A stretch of DNA of 32,755 nucleotides from NCBI GenBank assembly GCA_905210485.1, contig CAJLXA010000020.1:1-32755 (forward strand), given 5' to 3'. A program made the translations under genes and the position numbers. Position 1 is the stretch's first letter, and each line of letters begins with the position of its first letter. The notes under the pieces are model-generated. The model worked only from the letters and a program-made list of their open reading frames with translations, was not told the origin of the DNA and made no database searches. Of the stretch, positions 6,262-14,050 are shown piece after piece. This DNA comes from an uncultured Eubacteriales bacterium (GTDB taxonomy: Bacteria > Bacillota > Clostridia > Oscillospirales > CAG-272).

Positions 6262-8505
6262 ATGCCGAACGGAAAAATAGAAAAAGACGGCGAGAAAATG
6301 CAGATTTCCGGCACCGTTCTTCATATTATTTATCATAATACCGACAACGATTATACGGTTATGGAACTTATGACCGACGGAGACGAACAAACGATTGCTG
6401 TCGGCAATATGCCTTTTCTGCATGAAGACGACGAGGTGATCCTGTACGGTCGTTATGTGACGCATAAAGACCACGGGGAACAGTTTGCCGTGGAAGCGTT
6501 TGAAAAACGGCTTCCGTGCGAAGTGGATTCGATCCTGCAATATCTCTCGTCTAAAAATGTGAAGGGCGTCGGCCCCGTAACCGCATTGAAGATCGTGAAT
6601 CGCTACGGCGTTGACAGTTTTGACGTTATCGAGCATCACCCCGAATGGCTGACCGATATTCCGGGCATTACCCAGAAAAAAGCCGCCGAGATCAACAAAT
6701 CCTTTTGCGAGCAGGTAGGGATTCGCTCCTTACTTATGTTTTGCAAGGATTATTTTTCCGGCGCCGTTATTACGCGCATCTATAAAAAATACGGCAGCAC
6801 TGCCGTCGATAGAATACGTGAAAATCCGTATTGCCTGTGCAGTACGGTTTACGGCGTCGGTTTTGTGCAGTCGGATAAGATTGCAACGGAACTCGGATAC
6901 GACACCGATTCGCCTTTTCGTATCGCGGCGGGACTGCGGTATGTTTTGGGGTATAACGCCATGCAGAACGGCCATACCTGTATGCCGGAGAAAAAGCTGA
7001 TCGGTGCAACCGCCGAGCTTCTCGGCCTTGCGGAGACAAGGATTTCGGAAATCCTGCACAGCGACGACGCGAAAAAGAATTTTTACTTTTACCGTCCGTC
7101 CGACAGCGAAGAAAATTATGTATATACGGCGGAAATGGCGGCGAACGAGAATTTTGTTATTGACCGTCTATATAATATCGTACATACGGCGCCCGCATTC
7201 TCGGTTTCCGACGCGGAAAATCTGACCGACCGTATGGAGCGGGAACGCGGTATTCGCTACGCAAACCTGCAAAGACAGGCAATTTACGATTCGCTTCGCA
7301 GCGGCGTGATGATCCTGACAGGCGGCCCCGGAACGGGAAAAACCACGGTCATACGCGGTCTTATCCGTATATTTGATGCGTTGGGATTGCGGACGGCGTT
7401 GGCCGCTCCGACAGGGCGCGCCGCCAAGCGTATGTCCGAGGCCACGCAGGAAGAGGCCAAAACCATTCATCGACTTCTGGAAACGGAAAACACGGGTGAA
7501 GAGGAAACGCGATTCGGCAGAAACGAAGAAAATCCGATTGAGGAAAAAGTCGTTATTGTGGACGAAGCCTCCATGCTCGATCTTCCGCTTTTTGCGGCGC
7601 TTTTGCGTGCCGTACCGCGCGGCGGCCGCCTTATTCTGATCGGGGACGCCGATCAGCTTCCCGCTGTCGGCGCCGGAAATGTTCTTTGTGATCTGATAGA
7701 TTCCGATGTATTTTGCACGGTGCGTCTGGACGAAATCTTCCGTCAGTCCGGGGAAAGCCTTATCGTGACGAACGCTCATGCAATCAACCGCGGCGAAATG
7801 CCCGAAATTGATGTGAAAAATAAGGACTTTTTCTTTCTTGACCGTCCGTCCGAACGCGCGGTTCCCGATACGGTGGCGTCACTGCTTTCGGAGCGTTTGC
7901 CGCGTGCCTACGGAAAAGATATATCCGAGAAAATACAGGTGATCACGCCTTCACGCAGAGGGATCGGCGGAACCGATTCGCTTAATCTTGTGTTGCAGAA
8001 TGTTCTGAATCCGCAGGACGCGGGCAAAAAGGAAATCCGTTTCCGCGATAAGGTTTTCCGCGAGGGCGATCGCGTTATGCAGATACGCAATAATTATGAA
8101 ATTGAATGGGAACGGAACGGAACACCGGGCTACGGCATTTACAACGGCGATATCGGCGTGATCGACAGCATTTCTTCTGCGGACGAACACCTGACGATCC
8201 GTTACGATGACCGGGTGGCCGTTTACGATTTCTCCCTGCTTGAAGAAATCGAACTCGCTTATGCGATCACGGTGCATAAAAGTCAGGGGAGTGAATACGG
8301 CGTTGTTGTCATCCCCGTTTATTCCTGCCCGCCCATGTTGCGGACGCGGAATCTGCTTTATACGGCCGTGACGCGCGCCAAGGATATGGTGATTCTGGTG
8401 GGCAGACGCGACATACTTGTGCATATGATCGAAAACAACCGCAGAGACCTGCGTTATACATTGCTCAAGACACGCCTGCGGGAAAAGTTTGATTTTGACC
8501 GATAA
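6262..8505 (+). CDS. recD2: RecD2-type ATP-dependent 5'-3' DNA helicase
   Basis: The 747-residue superfamily 1B helicase matches RecD2, the RecBC-independent form found in Bacillota and Deinococcus. An N-terminal OB-like domain (about 10-90) is followed by helix-hairpin-helix repeats (KGVGPVTALKIV, TDIPGITQKKAAEI). The motor has Walker A GGPGTGKTT at 354-362, Walker B VDEASMLD around 434, the Q-motif-like QRQAIYDSL before Walker A, motif V VHKSQGSE at 671-678 and motif VI LYTAVTRAK near 698-706. It probably acts in replication-fork and mismatch/recombinational repair. GAGGTG precedes the ATG; a second in-frame ATG (MQISG, codon 13) is the alternative start. Confidence 0.95.
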   Translation: MPNGKIEKDGEKMQISGTVLHIIYHNTDNDYTVMELMTDGDEQTIAVGNMPFLHEDDEVILYGRYVTHKDHGEQFAVEAFEKRLPCEVDSILQYLSSKNVKGVGPVTALKIVNRYGVDSFDVIEHHPEWLTDIPGITQKKAAEINKSFCEQVGIRSLLMFCKDYFSGAVITRIYKKYGSTAVDRIRENPYCLCSTVYGVGFVQSDKIATELGYDTDSPFRIAAGLRYVLGYNAMQNGHTCMPEKKLIGATAELLGLAETRISEILHSDDAKKNFYFYRPSDSEENYVYTAEMAANENFVIDRLYNIVHTAPAFSVSDAENLTDRMERERGIRYANLQRQAIYDSLRSGVMILTGGPGTGKTTVIRGLIRIFDALGLRTALAAPTGRAAKRMSEATQEEAKTIHRLLETENTGEEETRFGRNEENPIEEKVVIVDEASMLDLPLFAALLRAVPRGGRLILIGDADQLPAVGAGNVLCDLIDSDVFCTVRLDEIFRQSGESLIVTNAHAINRGEMPEIDVKNKDFFFLDRPSERAVPDTVASLLSERLPRAYGKDISEKIQVITPSRRGIGGTDSLNLVLQNVLNPQDAGKKEIRFRDKVFREGDRVMQIRNNYEIEWERNGTPGYGIYNGDIGVIDSISSADEHLTIRYDDRVAVYDFSLLEEIELAYAITVHKSQGSEYGVVVIPVYSCPPMLRTRNLLYTAVTRAKDMVILVGRRDILVHMIENNRRDLRYTLLKTRLREKFDFDR

Positions 8506-8509
8506 TACA

Positions 8510-8546
8510 AATGCCTTGCCGTAAAGAAATACGGCAGGGCATTTTT
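8510..8546 (+). terminator. Terminator of recD2
   Basis: AATGCCTTGCCGTA and TACGGCAGGGCATT form a 14-bp stem with one G-U pair and an AAGAAA loop, followed by T5. It begins five bases after the recD2 stop. Confidence 0.93.
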
Positions 8547-8593
8547 CAATATATATTGATGGCGGAAGGCACATGCGTTGCGATGTGAAAATC

Positions 8594-8630
8594 GCAATAT
8601 CGTAACAATAATCACAATATCGGATATTGC
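8594..8630. promoter_or_regulatory. Inverted repeat overlapping the -35 of the sugar isomerase promoter
   Basis: GCAATATC (8594-8601) and GATATTGC (8623-8630) are perfect complements separated by 21 bp, and a further CAATATCG copy lies between them. The right arm overlaps the -35 hexamer. This is a candidate operator for the two-gene catabolic unit; the regulator is unknown. Confidence 0.45.
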
Positions 8631-8655
8631 TTCGGGATAAAAAGAATGTTAGAAT
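8627..8655 (+). promoter_or_regulatory. Sigma-A promoter of the sugar isomerase/dehydrogenase pair
   Basis: TTGCTT, 17 bp, TAGAAT, about 47 nt before the ATG at 8702. Confidence 0.75.
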
Positions 8656-8701
8656 GAAGACGTGAAGTTCCGAAAAAACATTACGTGAAAGGAAAATTAT
8701 T

Positions 8702-9547
8702 ATGCAATTTAAAATCGGTGTTATGCTGGAATCTTTCCGGCTTCCTACTAATGAAGCCCTGACCAAAGCAGCCGCTTTGGGAGCACAGGGAATCCAGATG
8801 TATGCGACAACGGGAGAACACGCTCCCGAAAACATGAGCGGCGCGGCGCGCCGTGAACTTCTGTCGCGCGTAAAAGACGCGGGGCTTGTTTTTTCGGCTT
8901 TGTGCGGCGATCTCGGACACGGATTCGGCGACGCGGAACGGAATCCTGCACTGATCGAAAAATCCAAACGTATTCTTGATATGGCAAAAGAATTGGAGAC
9001 CGATATCGTAACGACTCATATCGGCGTTGTACCCTCTGATTCGAAGCATCCGCGTTATGCCGTTATGCAGGACGCCTGCGGTCGTCTCGCCGAATATGCG
9101 GACAGTATAGGCGCACATTTTGCCGTGGAGACCGGTCCCGAAACCGCATCCACGCTGTGTGGGTTTCTCGATAGTTTACATTCGACGGGCGTGGCGGTCA
9201 ATTACGATCCGGCCAACCTGGCTATGGTGACTGCGGACGATCCCGTAAAAGGCGTTGAAACTCTGAAAAAATACATTGTACATACACATGCCAAAGACGG
9301 AGTTCATCTGCTTCAGGGCAATCCCGAATACATATATCAGGTTGTGCATCCTGTTCCCGAATCTGTAAAGGGTATAAAATATTTCCGTGAAGTGCCGCTC
9401 GGACAGGGAGACGTTGATTTCCCGCACTATCTCGCCGCGCTTGACAAAATCGGTTATAAAGGATTTCTTACCGTAGAGCGCGAGTGCGGAGATACGCCGG
9501 AAAAAGACATCGGCGACGCTGTGAATTTCCTGCGCAAACTTTTCTGA
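8702..9547 (+). CDS. Sugar phosphate isomerase/epimerase (xylose isomerase-like TIM barrel)
   Basis: The 281-residue protein fits the AP-endonuclease-2/xylose isomerase-like TIM barrel family. Likely metal-ligand segments are VETGPETA, NYDPANLAM, HTHAKDG and the C-terminal VERECGD glutamate. Relatives include inosose dehydratase (IolE), ketose 3-epimerases and hydroxypyruvate isomerase; the exact substrate is not readable. AAAGGA lies eight bases before the ATG. It is followed after 27 nt by a Gfo/Idh/MocA dehydrogenase, a pairing common in inositol and uncommon-sugar catabolism, so the two probably work in sequence. The unit has its own promoter with a nearby inverted repeat. Confidence 0.88.
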   Translation: MQFKIGVMLESFRLPTNEALTKAAALGAQGIQMYATTGEHAPENMSGAARRELLSRVKDAGLVFSALCGDLGHGFGDAERNPALIEKSKRILDMAKELETDIVTTHIGVVPSDSKHPRYAVMQDACGRLAEYADSIGAHFAVETGPETASTLCGFLDSLHSTGVAVNYDPANLAMVTADDPVKGVETLKKYIVHTHAKDGVHLLQGNPEYIYQVVHPVPESVKGIKYFREVPLGQGDVDFPHYLAALDKIGYKGFLTVERECGDTPEKDIGDAVNFLRKLF

Positions 9548-9574
9548 GAAATTTATATAAAAGAGGAAAACAAA

Positions 9575-10633
9575 ATGAAAAAACTGAAGATCGGTCTTAT
9601 CGGTGCGGGCAATATCGCCAACACACACCTTGCCGCCTATGAAGCGGTTGAAAATGCGGAAATTTACGCTATCTGCGACATCAATGCAGAGAGATTGAAC
9701 GAAACGGCGGATAAATTCGGTATCGCGCGCCGTTACAACAGTGTGGACGAAATGCTGCGCGCATGCCCCGAACTGGATGCGGCCGATGTCTGCGTATGGA
9801 ACGTTAACCATGCTTCCTGCGCCATGGCGGCGTTGAATGCCGGACTTCATGTTCTTTGCGAAAAGCCGATGGCTTACAATGCGGCGGAAGCGGAAAAAAT
9901 GGCGGCTCTTGCAAAAGAAAAAGGCAAGCTCCTTATGGTTGGTTTTGTCATGCGGTTTTCTAATGAAAGCCGTATTGCGCTTGATTTTATCAAGAGTGGC
10001 GCGCTCGGTGATATTTATTATTCCAAGGCCACCTATCTTCGCCGTCACGGCGCACCCGGCGGCTGGTTCTCCAACCGTAAAATGTCCGGTGGCGGTCCTG
10101 TAATCGACCTCGGCGTTCATGTGATTGATCATACACGGTATCTTATGGGAAATCCGCGTCCCGTATCCGTTTATGCAGTCTCTTCCGATAAATTGAAGAA
10201 CCGTCCTTACCTTAAAAATGATGTGGAATGGAAGCCGAAAGACGCAAAACCGGACGATATTTTCGACGTTGAAGACTTTGCGACCGCGCTCATTCGATAT
10301 GATAACGGCGCCGTAACGCTTCTCGAAACTTCGTATTCTCTGAACGGCGAATCGAAAACCGAAAAAATGCTTTACGGAACAAAGGGCGGCATCTCGCTTG
10401 CCGGTGCACCGAAAATCTATACGGTTGTCAACGATTATCTTGCCGATATTATTCCGTCCATGCAGTATTTGAAAGAGAATAAAGACATGTTTACGGCGGA
10501 AATGGCTCATTTCACCGATTGCGCACTGAACGGCACTCCTTGCATTGCCACGGCGGAAGACGGCGTAACGGTTATGAAAATTCTCGATGCAATTTATGAA
10601 TCCGCACGCACGGGCCACGAAGTATTGCTGTAA
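9575..10633 (+). CDS. Gfo/Idh/MocA-family NAD(P)-dependent oxidoreductase
   Basis: The 352-residue protein has the family's N-terminal Rossmann motif GLIGAGNIANTHL (about 6-18), the CEKPMA motif near residue 95 (catalytic lysine region), and the substrate-domain signature GGGPVIDLGVHVIDHTRYLMG with the conserved Asp and His residues. Members oxidise or reduce sugars, inositols and related polyols using NAD(P). GAGGA precedes the ATG at seven bases. It forms an operon with the upstream TIM-barrel isomerase. The specific substrate (inositol, a keto-sugar or an amino sugar) is unknown. Confidence 0.92.
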   Translation: MKKLKIGLIGAGNIANTHLAAYEAVENAEIYAICDINAERLNETADKFGIARRYNSVDEMLRACPELDAADVCVWNVNHASCAMAALNAGLHVLCEKPMAYNAAEAEKMAALAKEKGKLLMVGFVMRFSNESRIALDFIKSGALGDIYYSKATYLRRHGAPGGWFSNRKMSGGGPVIDLGVHVIDHTRYLMGNPRPVSVYAVSSDKLKNRPYLKNDVEWKPKDAKPDDIFDVEDFATALIRYDNGAVTLLETSYSLNGESKTEKMLYGTKGGISLAGAPKIYTVVNDYLADIIPSMQYLKENKDMFTAEMAHFTDCALNGTPCIATAEDGVTVMKILDAIYESARTGHEVLL

Positions 10634-10691
10634 AATTACAAACAAAAAACAGGCAAACAGTGAACTGAACCCGAAAAAATGAACATTGAAA

Positions 10692-10743
10692 TACAAAAAC
10701 CTCTTGCAGTAGAACTTTTTTTCTACCGCAAGAGGTTTTTGTA
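10692..10743. terminator. Long bidirectional terminator hairpin
   Basis: A stem of about 22 bp with a single A-C mismatch (arms 10692-10714 and 10721-10743) carries A5 on the left and T5 on the right, so it can stop transcription both from the dehydrogenase and from the minus-strand ABC operon. Its last base is the A of the ATG of the transposase remnant, so the structure could equally have been the element's own protective hairpin. Confidence 0.85.
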
Positions 10744-10958
10744 TGTCGGGAAGAAAAGGAAAGAAGCATTATCCCGAAAGCATCAATTTGAAATCAAAGC
10801 AGAACACGGTGCCGGCGCATCTATGACGAGCCTTCATCGAAAATACGGTGCAAGTGTTTACTCAATAGCTTCATGGTACTGAAGTAAATGTTCGCCAAAC
10901 AACACCCCGAAAACGCGGAAGTCCAACAACCAAACGGAAGATTCAGAGAAAATTTAAA
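10743..10958 (+). pseudogene. Decayed transposase OrfA-like N-terminal fragment (helix-turn-helix)
   Basis: Three consecutive blocks read like the N-terminal helix-turn-helix protein of IS3-type elements, but in shifting frames. Frame 1 from the ATG at 10743 reads MSGRKGKKHYPESI. The frame then changes near 10782 to EIKAEHGAGASMTSLHRKYG and onward to IASWY. It then returns to the first frame from about 10896 with QTTPRKRGSPTTKRK. The homology call comes from remembered family patterns (basic N-terminus, YPE, KAEH, AGAS, KYG, SW, RKRGRP-type segment), not from a search. The fragment runs into the stop codon of the minus-strand ABC ATPase. No OrfB and no clear terminal repeats are visible. Confidence 0.6.
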
Positions 10959-11517
10959 TTGCGAGGGTGATGGCATTGACGGCTTCGCTTTCCGCTTCGT
11001 TGTGTGACACAAAAATCACGATACGTCCGGCGGATTCTTCCGCAATGATGCGGCTGAGGAAGGCTTTGTTGCCGGGATCCAATGCGGCATAAGGTTCATC
11101 AAGAAGCAGAACGGGGCGCGGAGAGAGAAACGCCCGCGTGAGGGAAACACGTTGTTGCATGCCCCCGGAGAGCGCCGCCGGTAACTTTAAGAGGTCGTCG
11201 TCCGAAAAACCGAAATGACGGAGCATGGTCGCGGCTTTGGCATTATCCGAAGTGAGGGCGGCATTTTCTTCGGCGGTGAGCGTTGGGAAAAGACGATAAT
11301 CCTGAAAAGAAACGGAACATGCGTCGCCGCCGCCCATGATTCTGCCGGCGTCGGGGCGGAGAAGTCCCGCAATCAGACGAAGCAGGGTGGTTTTTCCGCG
11401 GCCGCTGTCCCCGGTCAGGGCGTATGGACGTCCCGGCGTAAATACATAGGAGAATTTGTCAATAATTTTTTCGTTTCCGTACGCAAAGGAAAGCGCGTCA
11501 ACGATCAGTTTATGCAT
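10954..11517 (-). CDS. ABC transporter ATP-binding protein (short, SsuB/TauB-like)
   Basis: This 187-residue ATPase has every catalytic element: Walker A GDSGRGKTT at 36-44, Q-loop Q72, signature LSGGMQQR at 116-123, Walker B VLLLDEP at 136-142 and the H-loop histidine at 172. Only about 15 residues follow the H-loop, against roughly 50-60 in typical SsuB/TauB proteins of about 240-260 residues. The stop codon lies within the transposase remnant, so a clipped C-terminus is possible; short family members also exist. It overlaps the permease gene by 8 nt and is last in the operon. It would power uptake of an organic anion of the nitrate/sulfonate/thiamine-precursor class; the substrate is unknown. 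Confidence 0.92.
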   Translation of the reverse strand: MHKLIVDALSFAYGNEKIIDKFSYVFTPGRPYALTGDSGRGKTTLLRLIAGLLRPDAGRIMGGGDACSVSFQDYRLFPTLTAEENAALTSDNAKAATMLRHFGFSDDDLLKLPAALSGGMQQRVSLTRAFLSPRPVLLLDEPYAALDPGNKAFLSRIIAEESAGRIVIFVSHNEAESEAVNAITLAI

Positions 11518-12331
11518 GAATGTTTTTTTCTCCTTTCAGCCAGCGTCGCATAGAGAATCTGACAAGAGTTTCAAGAAAGAGACTGAGGAGTATGACGGCA
11601 ATTGTCCAGGCGTACAGTTCTTCCGCTTCCAGATACGATTTGGCAAGATAGATTTCTTTTCCGAGCGAAAAGGACGTTTGCGCCAATACTTCGGCCGCGA
11701 TGCCGGCTTTCCATGAGAGCCCCAACGCATTGACGGTTGCCGGTGCAAAATACGGCATGACGCCGGGATAAACATAAATACGAAAACGTTTCAGAGGCGA
11801 AAAACGGTAAAGACGGCATACTTCGGACAATTCGGGCGACAGGGCGCGCAGGCCGGCAAGAATGTTTCCGTAGATCAGGGGCAGAACCATCAGTAAGCCT
11901 ATTGCTGTCGGGAGATTTTTTCTTCCGATCACGAGCCACAGGAGCATGATGAACGAGGCGACCGGCGTGGAACGCACAATGGTCATTACAGGGGACAATA
12001 CGGTTTCAAACAGCGGAAAATAGTAAGAGAAAACGGCAAGCACGATTCCGAGAATCATGCCGACGGAAAATCCGCCGAGAACACGTAGCAGGGAAAAAAG
12101 TGCGATCTTATAGGAAGTGCCGACCGAAAACAACTTTACAAAGGTTCGGAAGACATTGCCGGGGCGGGGGAGAAAAAGCGGTTGGTCGATCAGCCGCGCC
12201 GCCGCTTCCCAGACTATAAGCCAGAAAAGAAGGACGGCGATCGCTTTCAGGATTTCTTTCGGAATACGGCTCCCGGGGCGCGCTTTTTCGTTTGCCTTTT
12301 TCATGTTACGGTATATAGTAGAAGGCGTCAT
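11510..12331 (-). CDS. ABC transporter permease (BPD_transp_1, SsuC/TauC-like)
   Basis: The 273-residue protein has about six hydrophobic helices and the cytoplasmic coupling loop of binding-protein-dependent permeases: the EAA-like segment GLRALSPELSEVCRLYRFSPLKRFRIYVYPGVMPY is recognisable around residues 180-215. The N-terminal LLFWLIVWEAAARL and LFLPRPGNVFRTF resemble SsuC/TauC/ThiX permeases. The first ATG (12331) overlaps the upstream substrate-binding-protein gene by 26 nt; MKKANEK at 12304 is an alternative start, but neither has an ideal Shine-Dalgarno. It belongs to the four-gene minus-strand operon. Confidence 0.93.
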   Translation of the reverse strand: MTPSTIYRNMKKANEKARPGSRIPKEILKAIAVLLFWLIVWEAAARLIDQPLFLPRPGNVFRTFVKLFSVGTSYKIALFSLLRVLGGFSVGMILGIVLAVFSYYFPLFETVLSPVMTIVRSTPVASFIMLLWLVIGRKNLPTAIGLLMVLPLIYGNILAGLRALSPELSEVCRLYRFSPLKRFRIYVYPGVMPYFAPATVNALGLSWKAGIAAEVLAQTSFSLGKEIYLAKSYLEAEELYAWTIAVILLSLFLETLVRFSMRRWLKGEKNIHA

Positions 12332-13331
12332 CGGGGAGTTTTCCGCCGACTGCCTGCGGATTCATGCCATGGATTGCTTTTACATATGCGGACATATCCG
12401 CTTTCATATCGGAACCGTCGATATAGGCAATATTGCAACGCGGAATGGCCGCTTTGGCTATCGGTACTTTCGGCAGGATACCGAGGTCGACAACGAGAGC
12501 GGCGGCATCCTCAAGGTTCTCGGTCTTTGCCATATATTCGATCGACGATTTGTAGGCGGCAAGAAATGTGTTTACGGTGCTTTTATGCTGTTCGAGGAAA
12601 GCGGAAGAAACGACAAGACAGCCTTGTACCAACTTGGTTTCCGATACGCTGTTCCATTCTTCCGTCAGATTGAGGGCAATCGTAACGGAAACGTTATTCT
12701 GTTTGCCCTGCATTTGCGCAACGGTCAGTTTCGGTTCGGGAAGAAGCGCAATATCAATGGATTCGTTCCCGGCGGCGGGCGTGGCGGAAGCAAAGGCGGC
12801 GGGGAGGCTGTCCAGCGTTTCGGAATAATCGAGTTTTACACCGGGAACGGTGTCGTCGTCTCCGGTAACGACATGGATTTCTTTTTTGTTCAGAATATAT
12901 TGAAGAATGTAACCGGGAGCCTGTTCCGGAATATAAACGGTCTTGCCGATAAGATCTTCGAGACTGTTTACGGTGACGCCGTTCTTCGTGGCGATATACA
13001 ATACGCCGAGCGTGTTCAGCGCCGCAACTTTGTAGCGCCCGTTCGTCTTGTTATATATCTGTGCGGCGGCATTGGTGGGGAGCGTGGCAATGTCGATATC
13101 CGCATCTTCTTTCAGCAGTTCCGGCAGAAGAGCCTGCGCATTGTCGAACTTTTCAAACGTATAATTTTCATTGGCATTGTCTTTGATCATCTTGGCCATG
13201 CCGACGCCGGTTGTTCCCGGTAAATAGGCGATTTTCACCTTGGTATTGTCTTTTGCTCCGCAGGAGGAAAAGACAACTGTGATGGAGAGGAGAAGTACAA
13301 AAACGAGGGAAAGCGCGGTGATTTTTTTCAT
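12306..13331 (-). CDS. ABC transporter substrate-binding lipoprotein (NMT1/SsuA-like)
   Basis: The 341-residue protein begins with a lipoprotein signal peptide (MKKITALSLVFVLLLS...) ending in VFSSC, with Cys24 as the lipidated residue. The mature part has the two-lobed type II binding-protein pattern: KIAYLPGTTGVGMAKMI at the start of lobe 1, DIDIATLPTNAAAQIYNKT, LGVLYIATKNGVTVNSLEDLIGKTVYIPE, and DIALLPEPKLTVAQM in lobe 2. This is the arrangement of NMT1/SsuA/NrtA-like proteins for thiamine precursors, sulfonates or nitrate-like anions; the ligand is undetermined. Its ATG overlaps the regulator's stop (ATGA), indicating translational coupling. Confidence 0.92.
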   Translation of the reverse strand: MKKITALSLVFVLLLSITVVFSSCGAKDNTKVKIAYLPGTTGVGMAKMIKDNANENYTFEKFDNAQALLPELLKEDADIDIATLPTNAAAQIYNKTNGRYKVAALNTLGVLYIATKNGVTVNSLEDLIGKTVYIPEQAPGYILQYILNKKEIHVVTGDDDTVPGVKLDYSETLDSLPAAFASATPAAGNESIDIALLPEPKLTVAQMQGKQNNVSVTIALNLTEEWNSVSETKLVQGCLVVSSAFLEQHKSTVNTFLAAYKSSIEYMAKTENLEDAAALVVDLGILPKVPIAKAAIPRCNIAYIDGSDMKADMSAYVKAIHGMNPQAVGGKLPDDAFYYIP

Positions 13332-13990
13332 GATTCCGATATCCTTTCAATTTCTTTTATATTTAAAAGCCTTACGGCATTTTTTTCCCGTGTCAGAAGA
13401 CCTTTTTCGGCAAAGGCGTCAAGCGTGCGGTAGAGAGAGGCCCGTCCGACGGAAAGTTCGTCCGCGAGGGCAGTATAGTTTTTGATGATGACATAACCGT
13501 TCACGGATTTCTGCAAGAGGCGGCAAGCCACTTTTGCTTCGGCCGATGGAGCGGAAAAATGCCGGATCTTGCGATTCAGAAAACGGATCTTATCCGAAAG
13601 GAATCTGATGTAGTTGATGGCGAGTTCCGGCGCTTTTTTAAAAAGTTTCTCGATTTCTTCCTGCGGGATCAGCAGAATTTCCGTGTCTTTTACGGCGATA
13701 ATTCCGGTGGGATAATCCTTGTCCTCCGAAAACAGTGCCGCCGCACCGAAGGAATCGTTTTTTGACAGACGGTTAAGACGTACGGATTTTCCGTCCGTTG
13801 TACGACAGACATCCACTTCGCCGGATAAAATGAAACCGAGCGCTTTTTCATAATGCGATTGCGTGTAGACCGTACTGCCGGCCCTGAAAAAGCCGATGTG
13901 AGATATGATGCCGCTCATGAGTTCCGCGGCTCTTTTTGCCGAACAACCCTGAAAAAGAAAAAACTGTTCGTAGGCTATTTTTTGATCCAT
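13328..13990 (-). CDS. Crp/Fnr-family transcriptional regulator
   Basis: From the ATG at 13990 the protein has 220 residues. An N-terminal cyclic-nucleotide-binding-type beta barrel (FFRAGSTVYTQSHYEKALGFILSGEV...) is followed by a long dimerisation helix and a C-terminal winged helix with recognition region ALADELSVGRASLYRTLDAF. There is no four-cysteine cluster, so an Fnr-type iron-sulfur sensor is unlikely; the effector is unknown. A longer frame reaches ATG 14050, but that lies inside the -35 box. GGTGA precedes the chosen ATG. It is the first gene of the ABC transporter operon and overlaps the binding-protein gene by ATGA, so it likely controls that transporter and itself. Confidence 0.9.
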   Translation of the reverse strand: MDQKIAYEQFFLFQGCSAKRAAELMSGIISHIGFFRAGSTVYTQSHYEKALGFILSGEVDVCRTTDGKSVRLNRLSKNDSFGAAALFSEDKDYPTGIIAVKDTEILLIPQEEIEKLFKKAPELAINYIRFLSDKIRFLNRKIRHFSAPSAEAKVACRLLQKSVNGYVIIKNYTALADELSVGRASLYRTLDAFAEKGLLTREKNAVRLLNIKEIERISES

Positions 13991-14005
13991 CTTCTTCACC
14001 AAAAC

Positions 14006-14021
14006 TGTATCATTTGAGACA
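14006..14021. promoter_or_regulatory. Dyad TGTCTC-AAAT-GATACA at the operon's transcription start
   Basis: An imperfect palindrome (5 of 6 positions in each arm) lies directly downstream of the -10 on the minus strand, where transcription should begin. Its TGT...ACA ends resemble Crp/Fnr-type sites, and the first gene encodes such a regulator, so negative autoregulation is a reasonable inference. Confidence 0.45.
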
Positions 14022-14050
14022 ATTATACACATTTTAGAACCCTTTGTCAA
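14022..14050 (-). promoter_or_regulatory. Perfect consensus sigma-A promoter of the regulator/ABC operon
   Basis: On the minus strand: TTGACA, exactly 17 bp, TATAAT. A second TTGACA lies 11 bp further upstream. A promoter this strong normally needs repression, in keeping with the overlapping dyad. Confidence 0.92.
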
